The position numbers were made by a program, and so were the translations under genes. A stretch of DNA of 31,628 nucleotides from Anaerolineaceae bacterium UBA4775 (GTDB lineage Bacteria; Chloroflexota; Anaerolineae; Anaerolineales; Anaerolineaceae), in contig DHHJ01000018.1 of the NCBI GenBank assembly GCA_002403205.1, positions 1 through 31,628 of the forward strand, given 5' to 3'. Numbering within the stretch: position 1 is the first letter of the stretch; the number at the start of each line of letters is the position of its first letter. This document shows, one piece after another, positions 1 to 7,513 of the stretch. The notes under the pieces are model-generated. The model was not told where the DNA came from and searched no databases. It saw nothing but the letters and a program-made list of their open reading frames with translations.

Positions 1-8
1 TTGAACCC

Positions 9-680
9 ACAGCCAACCCACCACCCCAGGGTAACTGGCTGCATATTGGTGGGTTGGCGGGTTGTTGATAGGGTAATGATCGTACACAAATCAAAAACAT
101 CATTTCTCCCGCCAACCCACCCTACAAAACCCTTCTTCCGTAGGCGTAGTCCGTAGGGTGGGTTGGCAAAAGTTGCCAAGCACAGTGAAACAGGCTCAAT
201 ACCGTTGGGATTGGTCGATTGATACGCCCACAGCCAACCCACCACCCCAGTGTAACTGGCTGCATATTGGTGGGTTGGCGGGTTGTTGATAGGGTAATGA
301 TCGTACACAAATCAAAAACATCATTTCTCCCGCCAACCCACCCTACAAAGCCCTTCTTCCGTAGACGTAGTCCGTAGGGTGGGTTGGCATAAAACGGCCT
401 TCACGGTGCAACAGGTGCCATGCCGATTGTATTGGTCGATTGTTGAACCCACAGCCAACCCACCCTACAAGAGCCATCTTCCGTAGGGTGGGTTGGCATA
501 AAACGGCCTTCACGGTGCAACAGCCGCCATGCCAATGTGATTGAGACCATGATTGAACCCACAGCCAACCCACCACCTCAGGGTAATTGACTACATATTG
601 GTGGGTTGGCGGGATGTTGATATGGAAATGATCGTTCACTCATCATAAATGTCATTTCTCCCGCCAACCCACCCTACAAG
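9..680. repeat. Tandem array of ~221 bp palindromic repeat units
   Basis: Units begin with ACAGCCAACCCACC at 9, 230, 451 and 561. The first two are 221 bp each, the third is only 110 bp because its middle is missing, and the fourth is partial. Within units, GCCAACCCACC is repeatedly opposed by GGTGGGTTGGC, so each unit can fold into nested hairpins. The 15-mer GTAGGGTGGGTTGGC occurs at 153, 374 and 483, and its reverse complement at 111, 332, 454 and 663. Open frames here are repeat translations and not genes. Similar GTAGGGTGGG-type palindromes are common intergenic repeats in several environmental bacteria. The array contains no transposase. Confidence 0.85.
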
Positions 681-710
681 AGCTCACAGGGAACCTACTA
701 AAAATCCCTA

Positions 711-740
711 TTGAACATTCACCCTCTTATGTGTTAGAAT
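711..740 (+). promoter_or_regulatory. Promoter of the leuS T-box leader
   Basis: TTGAAC (711-716) and TAGAAT (735-740) are spaced by 18 bp and sit just upstream of the T-box leader. This places the transcription start near 747. Assigned by sigma-70 consensus only. Confidence 0.6.
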
Positions 741-1051
741 CGGGTCATAATACTGCACAAACATCATGGCAGGAGTAGTAGACCATCCGCCAGCGAGCCG
801 GGAACCCCGTGAGAGCCCGGCAGGTGCAGCGGAGCACCTTCAAGGTTGAACTCGCCTCGCCGGTCCCGTGCAGGGACAGATGGCGCTGGTGAACCCCAGT
901 AACCAGCGACGCCCACCGCCCGTTAGCGCGGCCCAAGCTGTCCGGTCTTAATGGAGCGCCGGGAAGCAGGGTGGTACCGCGGAGTTGGTCACTTCGTCCC
1001 TGTCTGGACGAAGTTTTTTATATTAAAATACAGTCTTTTTATGACCCGATT
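738..1051. repeat. 13-bp perfect inverted repeat flanking the T-box
   Basis: AATCGGGTCATAA at 738-750 is perfectly repeated in inverse orientation as TTATGACCCGATT at 1039-1051. The left arm overlaps the -10 box and the right arm lies between the terminator and the leuS ribosome binding site. Because transcription should begin near 747, most of the left arm is not in the RNA, so the pair is more likely a DNA-level feature than an RNA stem. Confidence 0.7.
755..1020 (+). promoter_or_regulatory. T-box riboswitch (leucine) controlling leuS
   Basis: The conserved T-box AGGGTGGTACCGCGG lies at 968-982. It is followed by a Rho-independent terminator with 9 bp arms (991-999 and 1006-1014) and a T run to 1019. 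Stem I elements are visible: AGTAGTA near 774-780, the AGCGAG bulge near 793 and a GTGAGAG-type distal loop near 808-814. The 3' side of the specifier loop reads GAACTCGCCTC, giving a CTC (Leu) codon at 851-853, with a second CTC at 856-858. The CCGTTAGCG element precedes the antiterminator. Uncharged tRNA-Leu is expected to stabilise the antiterminator and switch on leuS. The family assignment is firm; the exact specifier register is inferred. Confidence 0.93.
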
Positions 1052-1075
1052 GAGACTTAGATGTAGGAGAAGAGC

Positions 1076-3538
1076 ATGTCAGACCCAACCAGCATCCCCA
1101 TGTATAAACCCGACCAAATCGAGCCCAAATGGCAGAAAAAATGGGCCGATGACGGTCTTTACCACGCCGATATCGATCCGAATCAGCCCAAATTCTACGC
1201 GCTGACCATGCTGCCCTACCCCTCGGGTGACCTGCACATCGGCCACTGGTACGCCATGTGTCCCTCGGACGCTCGCGCCCGTTTCAAACGCATGCAGGGA
1301 TACAACGTGATGTTCCCGATGGGGTTCGACGCCTTCGGCTTGCCGGCGGAGAACGCCGCCATCCAGCGCGGCATTCATCCCCGCAAGTGGACCATGCGCA
1401 ATATCGAGGTCATGCGCCGGCAGCTCAGGTCGATGGGCACCATGATCGACTGGCGCCGCGAAGCCGTCTCGGCGGACCCCAGCTATTATCGATGGACCCA
1501 ATGGTTTTTTATCCAGTTCTATAAGCATAACCTCGCTTATCAAAAAGAAGCACCAGTGGATTTTTGCCCCCATGACAACACCACCCTGGCGCGCGAACAG
1601 GTCCAAGGTGAAGACCGGCACTGCGAACGCTGCAAGACCCCGGTGATCAAGAAAAACCTGGTGCAGTGGTTCTTTCGCACCACCAATTACGCCGAAGAGC
1701 TGCTCGATTTTTCGACGATCGACTGGCCTGAGCAGGTGCAGACCCTGCAAACCAACTGGATCAACCGCTCTGAAGGTGCCTCTGTGATCTTCAAAACAGA
1801 GACCGGGGATGAGATCGAGGTCTTCACCACCCGGCCCGACACCCTGTGGGGCGCGACCTTCATGGTGCTGGCACCCGAACACCCCCTGGTGAAAAAGATC
1901 ACCACCATCAATCAGGCTGATGCAGTGGCCGCTTACCAGGCCCAGGCCGAAAGGATGGGTGACATCCAGCGCGAGACGGCAGACCGTGAAAAGACCGGGG
2001 TCTTCACCGGCGGGTATGCTATCAACCCGGTCAACGGCGAGCGCATCCCCATCTGGATCGCAGACTATGTCATGATGAGCTACGGCACCGGCGCGATCAT
2101 GGCTGTGCCCGCGCATGACCAGCGTGACTTTGAGTTTGCCCGCAAGTTTGACCTGCCGATCGTGGTGGTCATCCAGCCCCCAGACGAAGAGCCATTGGTT
2201 TCTGCGGAAATGGAAGCAGCCGTCCCCGCTGCGGGTGAGATGGTCAACTCGGGGCCGTTGACCGGCACCCCGGGAGAAGAAGCTTTCCGCCAGGCAACAG
2301 CCTATATCGAAGAGAAAGGCGTGGGCAAGTATGCCGTCAATTACCGCCTGCGTGACTGGCTGATCTCCCGCCAGCGGTATTGGGGCGCACCGATCCCGAT
2401 CATTCACTGCCCGGAATGCGGGGCACTGCCTGTGCCGGAAGCCGATCTGCCCGTGGAATTACCCGATGATGTGGAATGGCTGCCCACCGGTGAAAGCCCC
2501 CTCAAGCTGCATCCCACCTGGCGCTTCACACGCTGCCCGCAGTGCGGCGGTGAGGCCGAGCGTGAGACGGACACCATGGACACCTTCGTGTGCTCGAGCT
2601 GGTACCACCTGCGCTACCTGAGCCCGGACTACGACCAATATCCCTTTGACCCGCAGGAATACGACTACTGGATGCCGGTGGACACCTACACCGGTGGGAT
2701 CGAACACGCTACCATGCACCTGATCTATACGCGCTTCTTCCATAAGGCCTGCCGAGACCTGGGCATCACCAAAGGTGATGAACCCATGCTGCAACTGCGC
2801 AACCAGGGCATGGTGCTGGGAGAAGACCACGAGAAGATGTCGAAAAGCCGGGGTAACGTGATCTCGCCTGATGACCTGGTCGCCGAGTACGGGGCGGATA
2901 CTGTGCGGGCTTACCTGATGTTCTTCGCACGCTGGGAACTGGGCGCCCCATGGAACAGCAGCGGGATCGAGGGCAGCATTCGCTGGCTGCGCAAGGTCTG
3001 GTTCACCTTTTTGGAACCGCCCGAGGGCGAGAGGTTGGCAAAAGAAGCAGATCTGGTCAAGCTGCGCCGCAAAGTTCACCAAACCCTACAGGCAGTCACT
3101 TCAGATTTTGAATCCTTCAGTTTTAACACGATTGTGTCGGGGCTGATGGAACTGCTGAATGAGATGGCCCAGGCAAAAGCGGCTGGCGCTTTCGGCACAG
3201 AGGCCTGGAAAGAGGCAGAAGGCCTCTACCTGCGCATGTTGGCCCCGGTATGCCCGCACATCGCTGAAGAGCTGTGGACGCGCACCGGTCATGACTACTC
3301 CATCCACAACCAGCCCTGGCCCGAAGTAGACCAAGAGGCTGCCAAGGAGGATCAAATTACCCTGATCGTCCAGGTCAACGGCAAGCTGCGAGACCGGCTG
3401 ACCGTGCCCGTCAATATCAGCGAAGAGGAGGCCAAAACCGCTGCTTTGCTAAGTGAAAACATCCAGTCGCACCTGGCCGGTAAGACCCCGAAAAAGGTCA
3501 TCTATGTGCCGGGCAGGTTGGTTAATATTGTTGTGTAA
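1076..3538 (+). CDS. leuS: Leucine--tRNA ligase (LeuRS)
   Basis: Class Ia aminoacyl-tRNA synthetase of 820 aa that charges tRNA-Leu in the cytoplasm. The HIGH motif is at residues 54-57, after PYPSGDL. The editing (CP1) domain carries TTRPDTLWGATF, which hydrolyses misacylated tRNA. Zinc-binding cysteine pairs are visible (FCPHD...HCERC, and later CPECG...CPQCGG). KMSKS is at residues 587-591, followed by the anticodon-binding and C-terminal domains ending VPGRLVNIVV. Length is normal for bacterial LeuRS. The ATG is chosen because AGGAG (1065-1069) lies 6 nt upstream. The leucine T-box just upstream makes it a leucine-starvation-induced single gene, closed by the terminator at 3578-3605. Confidence 0.98.
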   Translation: MSDPTSIPMYKPDQIEPKWQKKWADDGLYHADIDPNQPKFYALTMLPYPSGDLHIGHWYAMCPSDARARFKRMQGYNVMFPMGFDAFGLPAENAAIQRGIHPRKWTMRNIEVMRRQLRSMGTMIDWRREAVSADPSYYRWTQWFFIQFYKHNLAYQKEAPVDFCPHDNTTLAREQVQGEDRHCERCKTPVIKKNLVQWFFRTTNYAEELLDFSTIDWPEQVQTLQTNWINRSEGASVIFKTETGDEIEVFTTRPDTLWGATFMVLAPEHPLVKKITTINQADAVAAYQAQAERMGDIQRETADREKTGVFTGGYAINPVNGERIPIWIADYVMMSYGTGAIMAVPAHDQRDFEFARKFDLPIVVVIQPPDEEPLVSAEMEAAVPAAGEMVNSGPLTGTPGEEAFRQATAYIEEKGVGKYAVNYRLRDWLISRQRYWGAPIPIIHCPECGALPVPEADLPVELPDDVEWLPTGESPLKLHPTWRFTRCPQCGGEAERETDTMDTFVCSSWYHLRYLSPDYDQYPFDPQEYDYWMPVDTYTGGIEHATMHLIYTRFFHKACRDLGITKGDEPMLQLRNQGMVLGEDHEKMSKSRGNVISPDDLVAEYGADTVRAYLMFFARWELGAPWNSSGIEGSIRWLRKVWFTFLEPPEGERLAKEADLVKLRRKVHQTLQAVTSDFESFSFNTIVSGLMELLNEMAQAKAAGAFGTEAWKEAEGLYLRMLAPVCPHIAEELWTRTGHDYSIHNQPWPEVDQEAAKEDQITLIVQVNGKLRDRLTVPVNISEEEAKTAALLSENIQSHLAGKTPKKVIYVPGRLVNIVV

Positions 3539-3577
3539 CCCGCTCAGCAAGTTGATTGCCACCACTTTTCCTTCAAG

Positions 3578-3605
3578 AGGCGCCCACCTTGGGGCGCCTT
3601 TTTCA
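3578..3605 (+). terminator. Rho-independent terminator after leuS
   Basis: The 8-bp GC-rich stem AGGCGCCC (3578-3585) / GGGCGCCT (3592-3599) has a 6-nt loop and is followed by a T run. It closes the leuS transcription unit. Confidence 0.9.
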
Positions 3606-3668
3606 TGATGTCGAAAAAGCGGGGGTGGAGCCTTATACCGACAGGATTACGGTGAACCCCATTGATGC

Positions 3669-3674
3669 TATAAT
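3669..3674 (+). promoter_or_regulatory. -10 element for the creatininase-family gene
   Basis: A perfect TATAAT lies 36 nt before the ATG at 3711. Only a weak -35 (TTACGG at 3647-3652) is seen. It follows the leuS terminator, so this gene appears to be independently transcribed. Confidence 0.5.
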
Positions 3675-3710
3675 GGGCCCATAAAACAAGACAACACCCA
3701 GGAGCAACTT

Positions 3711-4397
3711 ATGCATTTTGATAACCATAACTGGATGCACATCGAAGCGCATCTCAAAACCGACGACCGGGTGATGCTTGTGCTGGGCGCCTGCGAGCAG
3801 CACGGCTACCTGAGCTTGCTGACCGATGTGAAGATCCCCATGGCGCTGGCAGATCAGGCTGCCCATCAGAGCGGCGTGTTGATTGCACCCCCTCTAAACT
3901 TTGGCTGCTCACCCTTTTTTCTGGACTATCCCGGCACCATCAGCCTCAGTCTCCCCACCCTGCTGAAGGTAGCCGATGACATCCTGCGCTCGCTGTATGG
4001 TGCCGGCTTTCGCAGGGTTTTGATCCTGAACGGGCACGGCGGCAACACACCCGTCAAACTTCACCTGGAGGAACTCGTTAACGAACTGCCCGACCTGCAG
4101 TTGCGCTGGTACGCCTGGTGGACATCGGGTGCCGTCGCCGCGATCGCCAAGAAATATGGCCTGGAAGCCGAGCATGGCAACTGGCTGGAGGCCTTTCCCT
4201 TCACCACCGTGGCAGAGCTGCCGGGTGAGGGCAAACCGATGATCGATCCCGGTGCGGCCATCCTCGGGAAAGGCGCCACGCGCCAGCTCTACGGTGATGG
4301 CACTTGCGGCGGTCCTTATCAAACCGCGCCTGTCGTGATGGATGAAATGTTTGCCGCTTGCTTAGCCGATGTGGTGAACCTGCTGAATTTCGACTAA
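3711..4397 (+). CDS. Creatininase family amidohydrolase
   Basis: Protein of 228 aa in the creatininase / MftE metal-dependent amidohydrolase family. Visible metal-site motifs are ACEQHG (E29, H31) with an Asp at residue 39 (LLTD), the NGHGGN loop, and EAEHGNW in the C-terminal half. Pseudomonas creatininase uses the equivalent Glu, His, Asp, His, Glu set for two metal ions. The EQHG-to-Asp spacing here is one residue shorter than in the classical motif. The substrate cannot be told from sequence; relatives act on creatinine, formamidopyrimidines or mycofactocin precursors, and no mycofactocin genes are nearby. AGGAG at 3700-3704 supports the start. At 228 aa it is slightly short for the family. 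Confidence 0.85.
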   Translation: MHFDNHNWMHIEAHLKTDDRVMLVLGACEQHGYLSLLTDVKIPMALADQAAHQSGVLIAPPLNFGCSPFFLDYPGTISLSLPTLLKVADDILRSLYGAGFRRVLILNGHGGNTPVKLHLEELVNELPDLQLRWYAWWTSGAVAAIAKKYGLEAEHGNWLEAFPFTTVAELPGEGKPMIDPGAAILGKGATRQLYGDGTCGGPYQTAPVVMDEMFAACLADVVNLLNFD

Positions 4398-4499
4398 GCG
4401 AGCCTGCAAGAGCGCAGCTTAAACCTGGGTTGTACCTGGGATGTTATAATCCTTTGAAAGCTTAACTAGCCGTGAAAGAGAGAAAGGAAACGATCAATA

Positions 4500-4916
4500 A
4501 TGAGTTGCTGCCATCATGAAAAGGACATCATCACCACCGAAAAGGCACCCAAAGCCCTGGGACCCTACTCAGCCGGGGTGACCACGTGCTGCATGGTTTA
4601 CACCGCCGGCCAGGTGGGCATTGACCCGGCCACCAACCAGATGGTTGAAGGCGGCATCCAGGCCCAGACCCGCCAGGCCCTCACCAACCTCAAAGCCATC
4701 CTGGAGGCAGGTGGTAGCAGCCTGGACCAGGTCGTCAAGACCACCGTTTTCCTGCAGGACATGGGAGAATTCGCCATGATGAACGAGATCTATGGCACCT
4801 TTTTCTCCGAAAAGTACCCTGCCCGTTCCACAGTCCAGGTTGCGGCACTGCCCGCAGGCGCAACAGTTGAAATTGAAGCGATCGCCCTGCGTCCCTGTGA
4901 GTGTGATGAACACTAA
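4500..4916 (+). CDS. ridA: RidA-family enamine/imine deaminase
   Basis: RidA (YjgF/YER057c/UK114) protein of 138 aa. The family hydrolyses reactive enamines/imines such as 2-aminoacrylate released by PLP enzymes. Seen: TAGQVGIDP, the LEAGGSSLDQVVKTTVFLQD block, PARSTVQV with the substrate-binding Arg at residue 109, and VEIEAIA with Glu124 at the position matching E. coli Glu120. The start is supported by AAAGGAAA (4483-4490) and TATAAT at 4445-4450. The Cys/His-rich ends are odd: CCHH at residues 3-6 and CECDEH at the C-terminus, outside the conserved core. RidA-type activity would suit the PLP enzyme encoded at 11621, but the two are not in one operon. Confidence 0.93.
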   Translation: MSCCHHEKDIITTEKAPKALGPYSAGVTTCCMVYTAGQVGIDPATNQMVEGGIQAQTRQALTNLKAILEAGGSSLDQVVKTTVFLQDMGEFAMMNEIYGTFFSEKYPARSTVQVAALPAGATVEIEAIALRPCECDEH

Positions 4917-4951
4917 ATTTCAGCAGGCCGCTGCCGGTTGACATATAAGCG

Positions 4952-4974
4952 TATGCCCTGCAGTGCAGGGGATA
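4952..4974. promoter_or_regulatory. Palindromic operator-like dyad upstream of the EPS cluster
   Basis: CCCTGCA-G-TGCAGGG (4956-4970) is a perfect dyad with a 1-nt centre. After one mismatch on each side it extends to TAT/ATA (4952-4974). It lies in the 120 bp gap before the glycosyltransferase operon, next to a TTGACA at 4938-4943. No T run follows, so a protein-binding site is likelier than a terminator. Binding is inferred. Confidence 0.45.
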
Positions 4975-5036
4975 ACCTCAAAACAATGATTTTGACCTCA
5001 ACCTCACCAAATTAAACCGGGAGGTCAAAAGAGCCG

Positions 5037-6059
5037 TTGAACACGATGTCCAATTCTCCACAACGAGTCGAAACTTCAATCATTGTCCCCTGTTTAAACG
5101 AACGGGGGACCATTCACCTTCTGCTGGATGCCCTCTATGCGCAAACCTACCCGCTCGCAGCCATGGAGGTGATCATCGCGGATGGCGGCTCAAGCGATGG
5201 CACCCCGGAGGCAATTCGTGAATGGCAGCAAGAGCACCCCGACCTGGCTGTCACGGTTGTGAACAACCCCGCTCGGGTGATCCCTGCCGCTTTGAATGCC
5301 GCCATTCAAGCCTCCCGGGGGGAGATCATCGTCCGACTGGATGCGCACTCCCAACCCACCCACGATTATGTAGCCAGGTCTGTGGCGGCTGTGATCGAAG
5401 AACGTGGGCAAAACGTGGGCGGTGTGTGGGATATCCAGCCCAGCAGCGACCATTGGATTGCCCGCAGCATTGCCGCTGCCGCCGGCCACCCGATCGGTGT
5501 GGGGGACGCGCGCTATCGCTATTCAGATCAGCCCGGCTTTGTGGACACCGTCCCCTTTGGCGCATTTAAACGCGAACTCCTCGACCAGGTGGGGCTTTTT
5601 GATGAAACCCTGCTGACCAACGAGGATTACGAATTCAACACCCGGGTCCGCCAGGCCGGCGGAAAGATCTGGTTCGACCCGCAGATCCGGTCGGTGTATT
5701 ACGCCAGGGCTAATCTTGCCGCTCTGGCACGCCAGTACTGGCGCTATGGCTACTGGAAAGTGCAGATGCTGCGCCGGTACCCCCACACAATTCGCTGGCG
5801 GCAGGCATTGCCGCCCTTGTTCGTTGCGGGGATGCTCCTGCTGGCCTTATTATCCCCGTTTATCAGGCCTGCGCTGATTGCATTGATCAGCATGGCATGC
5901 ATTTATCTCTTGATCCTCCTCCTGGCTGGTGCCCAGGTTGCCCTCAGGCGCAAATCCATTGCAATGTGGCCGGGTGTGCCCCTGGCCATTGCCTGCATGC
6001 ACTTCGCATGGGGTACGGGCTTTCTGTGGGGGCTGATTTCGCCCCCAAAACCGAAATAA
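5037..6059 (+). CDS. Family 2 glycosyltransferase (ExoA-like, membrane-anchored)
   Basis: Protein of 340 aa with an N-terminal GT-A domain: TSIIVPCLNERGTI, IIADGGSSDGT near residues 46-56, a DAH in place of the DXD metal motif (IIVRLDAHSQP), the acceptor-side NEDYEF, and the QYWRYGYWK segment typical of succinoglycan ExoA-like enzymes. Two or three C-terminal transmembrane helices follow (FVAGMLLLALL, ALIALISMACIYLLILLL, ending FAWGTGFLWGLI). It probably adds a sugar to a lipid-linked exopolysaccharide precursor at the inner membrane face. The chosen start is TTG at 5037, 11 nt after GGGAGGT (5019-5025); an ATG nine bases downstream is the alternative. First gene of a co-oriented cluster, 17 bp before the next. 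Confidence 0.88.
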   Translation: MNTMSNSPQRVETSIIVPCLNERGTIHLLLDALYAQTYPLAAMEVIIADGGSSDGTPEAIREWQQEHPDLAVTVVNNPARVIPAALNAAIQASRGEIIVRLDAHSQPTHDYVARSVAAVIEERGQNVGGVWDIQPSSDHWIARSIAAAAGHPIGVGDARYRYSDQPGFVDTVPFGAFKRELLDQVGLFDETLLTNEDYEFNTRVRQAGGKIWFDPQIRSVYYARANLAALARQYWRYGYWKVQMLRRYPHTIRWRQALPPLFVAGMLLLALLSPFIRPALIALISMACIYLLILLLAGAQVALRRKSIAMWPGVPLAIACMHFAWGTGFLWGLISPPKPK

Positions 6060-6076
6060 AGGTTAAAATACCTCTT

Positions 6077-7495
6077 ATGGAAACCAAACCAAGGCCAAAA
6101 CGCTGGCAACTGCGTGCATCAGAACGTGTAGCAATCTTGCTGATCGGCGATTTCCTGATGGCCGCGGCGGCCTTGTTCCTGGCATTGTACATCTGGGCGG
6201 CCGGGGACGCCTGGATGGAATTTTCGCTTGAGTTTATTACAGACCGTCCGCCTTTCTGGTTCTTTCTGCTGCCCTTTTTCTGGATTTTATTGCTGGTGGA
6301 GTTGTATGACGTCCATCGAGCCAGCAACCCCCGGGAAACACTCAAAGGCATCGGCCTGGCGACCCTGATCTATACGTTAATCTATTTGCTGATCTACTTC
6401 ACCTCTGCACCCAATTCGCTCCCGCGCAGAGGTGTTTCTGTCTTTATCGGGTTTAGTGCCGTGTTAACTATCTTATGGCGCATGGGTTACATTCGCATGT
6501 TCACAGCGCCCCACCTCTTGCGGCGGGTGTTGATCGTCGGCGCTGGTAAGGCCGGGAAGACCCTGGCCAGCATCATCTCAGGCCAATGGCCGCCGCCATT
6601 TTACACCGTTGGCTTGATCGACGATGACCCTGAAAAACTCGGGGAAACCATTGAGAATTATCCTGTCTTGGGCAATTCGGGAAATTTGATCAACATTATT
6701 GGTGAACATCAGGTGACAGACCTGATTTTGGCGATCACCGGCGAAATGAAAGGCGAAATGTTCCAGGCCATCCTGACCGCGCAGGAAATGGGCGTTAACC
6801 TGTCGCCAATGCCCCAGGTGTATGAAGAACTGCTTGCCCGGGTGCCCATCTTTCTGCTCGAGGCAGAGTGGATCGTGCGGTCGTTTGTGGAAAAGACCCA
6901 CACCACCACGCTGTACCAGCTGGCCAAAAGCCTGATCGACTTTACGGGCGGACTGGTCGGGACGGTCATCATGATCGGTTTTTACCCCCTGATTAGCCTG
7001 GCCATCATCCTTGAATCAGGTTTTCCGATCCTGTTTAAACAGGATCGGCTGGGCCGCGGCGGGCAGCCTTATAAGATGCTCAAATTCCGCACCATGGAAA
7101 GAAATGCTGAACGGGATGGCGAAGCACGCCTGGCAGAAGAAAAGGATGACCGTGTCACCAAAGTGGGCTGGTTCCTGCGAAGAACCCACCTTGATGAACT
7201 GCCGCAGTTCATCAATGTTCTGCGTGGTGAGATGAGCCTGGTGGGCCCTCGTGCTGAGCGACCGCAACTGGTTGAAAGCTTCCAAAAGGAGATTCCCTTT
7301 TACCGTGCCCGCCTGCTGGTCAAACCCGGCATCACCGGTTGGGCACAAATCAACTTTGGCTACGCAGGTACCGTGCGAGAAACCGCCATCAAACTGGAAT
7401 ATGACCTGTACTATATCGAACACCGCAACCTGTTGATGGATATCTCCATTATCCTGCGAACCCTGGGGACGGTGTTCGGTTTCAAAGGACAATAA
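6077..7495 (+). CDS. Polyprenyl-phosphate sugar-1-phosphate transferase (EPS initiation)
   Basis: Protein of 472 aa in the WbaP/PssY/EpsL polyprenyl glycosylphosphotransferase family, which moves a sugar-1-phosphate from UDP-sugar to undecaprenyl phosphate and starts repeat-unit synthesis. Seen in order: four N-terminal membrane segments, a Rossmann-like module (RRVLIVGAGKAGKTLAS...GLIDDDPEK), one more hydrophobic anchor, and the bacterial sugar-transferase domain with LFKQDRLGRGG, KMLKFRTM, RRTHLDELPQFINVL, MSLVGPRAERP and KPGITGWAQ. The frame is open upstream to 5897, but that part overlaps the glycosyltransferase and is not family-like, so the ATG at 6077 is chosen. The RBS is weak, suggesting translational coupling. 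Confidence 0.93.
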   Translation: METKPRPKRWQLRASERVAILLIGDFLMAAAALFLALYIWAAGDAWMEFSLEFITDRPPFWFFLLPFFWILLLVELYDVHRASNPRETLKGIGLATLIYTLIYLLIYFTSAPNSLPRRGVSVFIGFSAVLTILWRMGYIRMFTAPHLLRRVLIVGAGKAGKTLASIISGQWPPPFYTVGLIDDDPEKLGETIENYPVLGNSGNLINIIGEHQVTDLILAITGEMKGEMFQAILTAQEMGVNLSPMPQVYEELLARVPIFLLEAEWIVRSFVEKTHTTTLYQLAKSLIDFTGGLVGTVIMIGFYPLISLAIILESGFPILFKQDRLGRGGQPYKMLKFRTMERNAERDGEARLAEEKDDRVTKVGWFLRRTHLDELPQFINVLRGEMSLVGPRAERPQLVESFQKEIPFYRARLLVKPGITGWAQINFGYAGTVRETAIKLEYDLYYIEHRNLLMDISIILRTLGTVFGFKGQ

Positions 7496-7513
7496 CCCTC
7501 GGACAAACCCTTA

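Noticed and set aside
122..639. Frames on the - strand within the repeat array
   Set aside because: They translate the GCCAACCCACC repeat, repeat each other's sequence and have no family likeness.
1..680. CRISPR array
   Set aside because: The units are long, palindromic and 221 bp apart, with near-identical 'spacers'; no cas genes are present.
745..936. - strand frame in the leuS leader
   Set aside because: The DNA is fully explained by the T-box RNA on the + strand.
1079..2407. Long 442-codon - strand frame opposite leuS
   Set aside because: It is the antisense shadow of a highly conserved leuS in GC-rich DNA; it has no ribosome binding site or family match.
5897..6076. 60-residue N-terminal extension of the sugar transferase
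   Set aside because: It overlaps the preceding glycosyltransferase gene in another frame and is unlike the family; the ATG at 6077 fits better.
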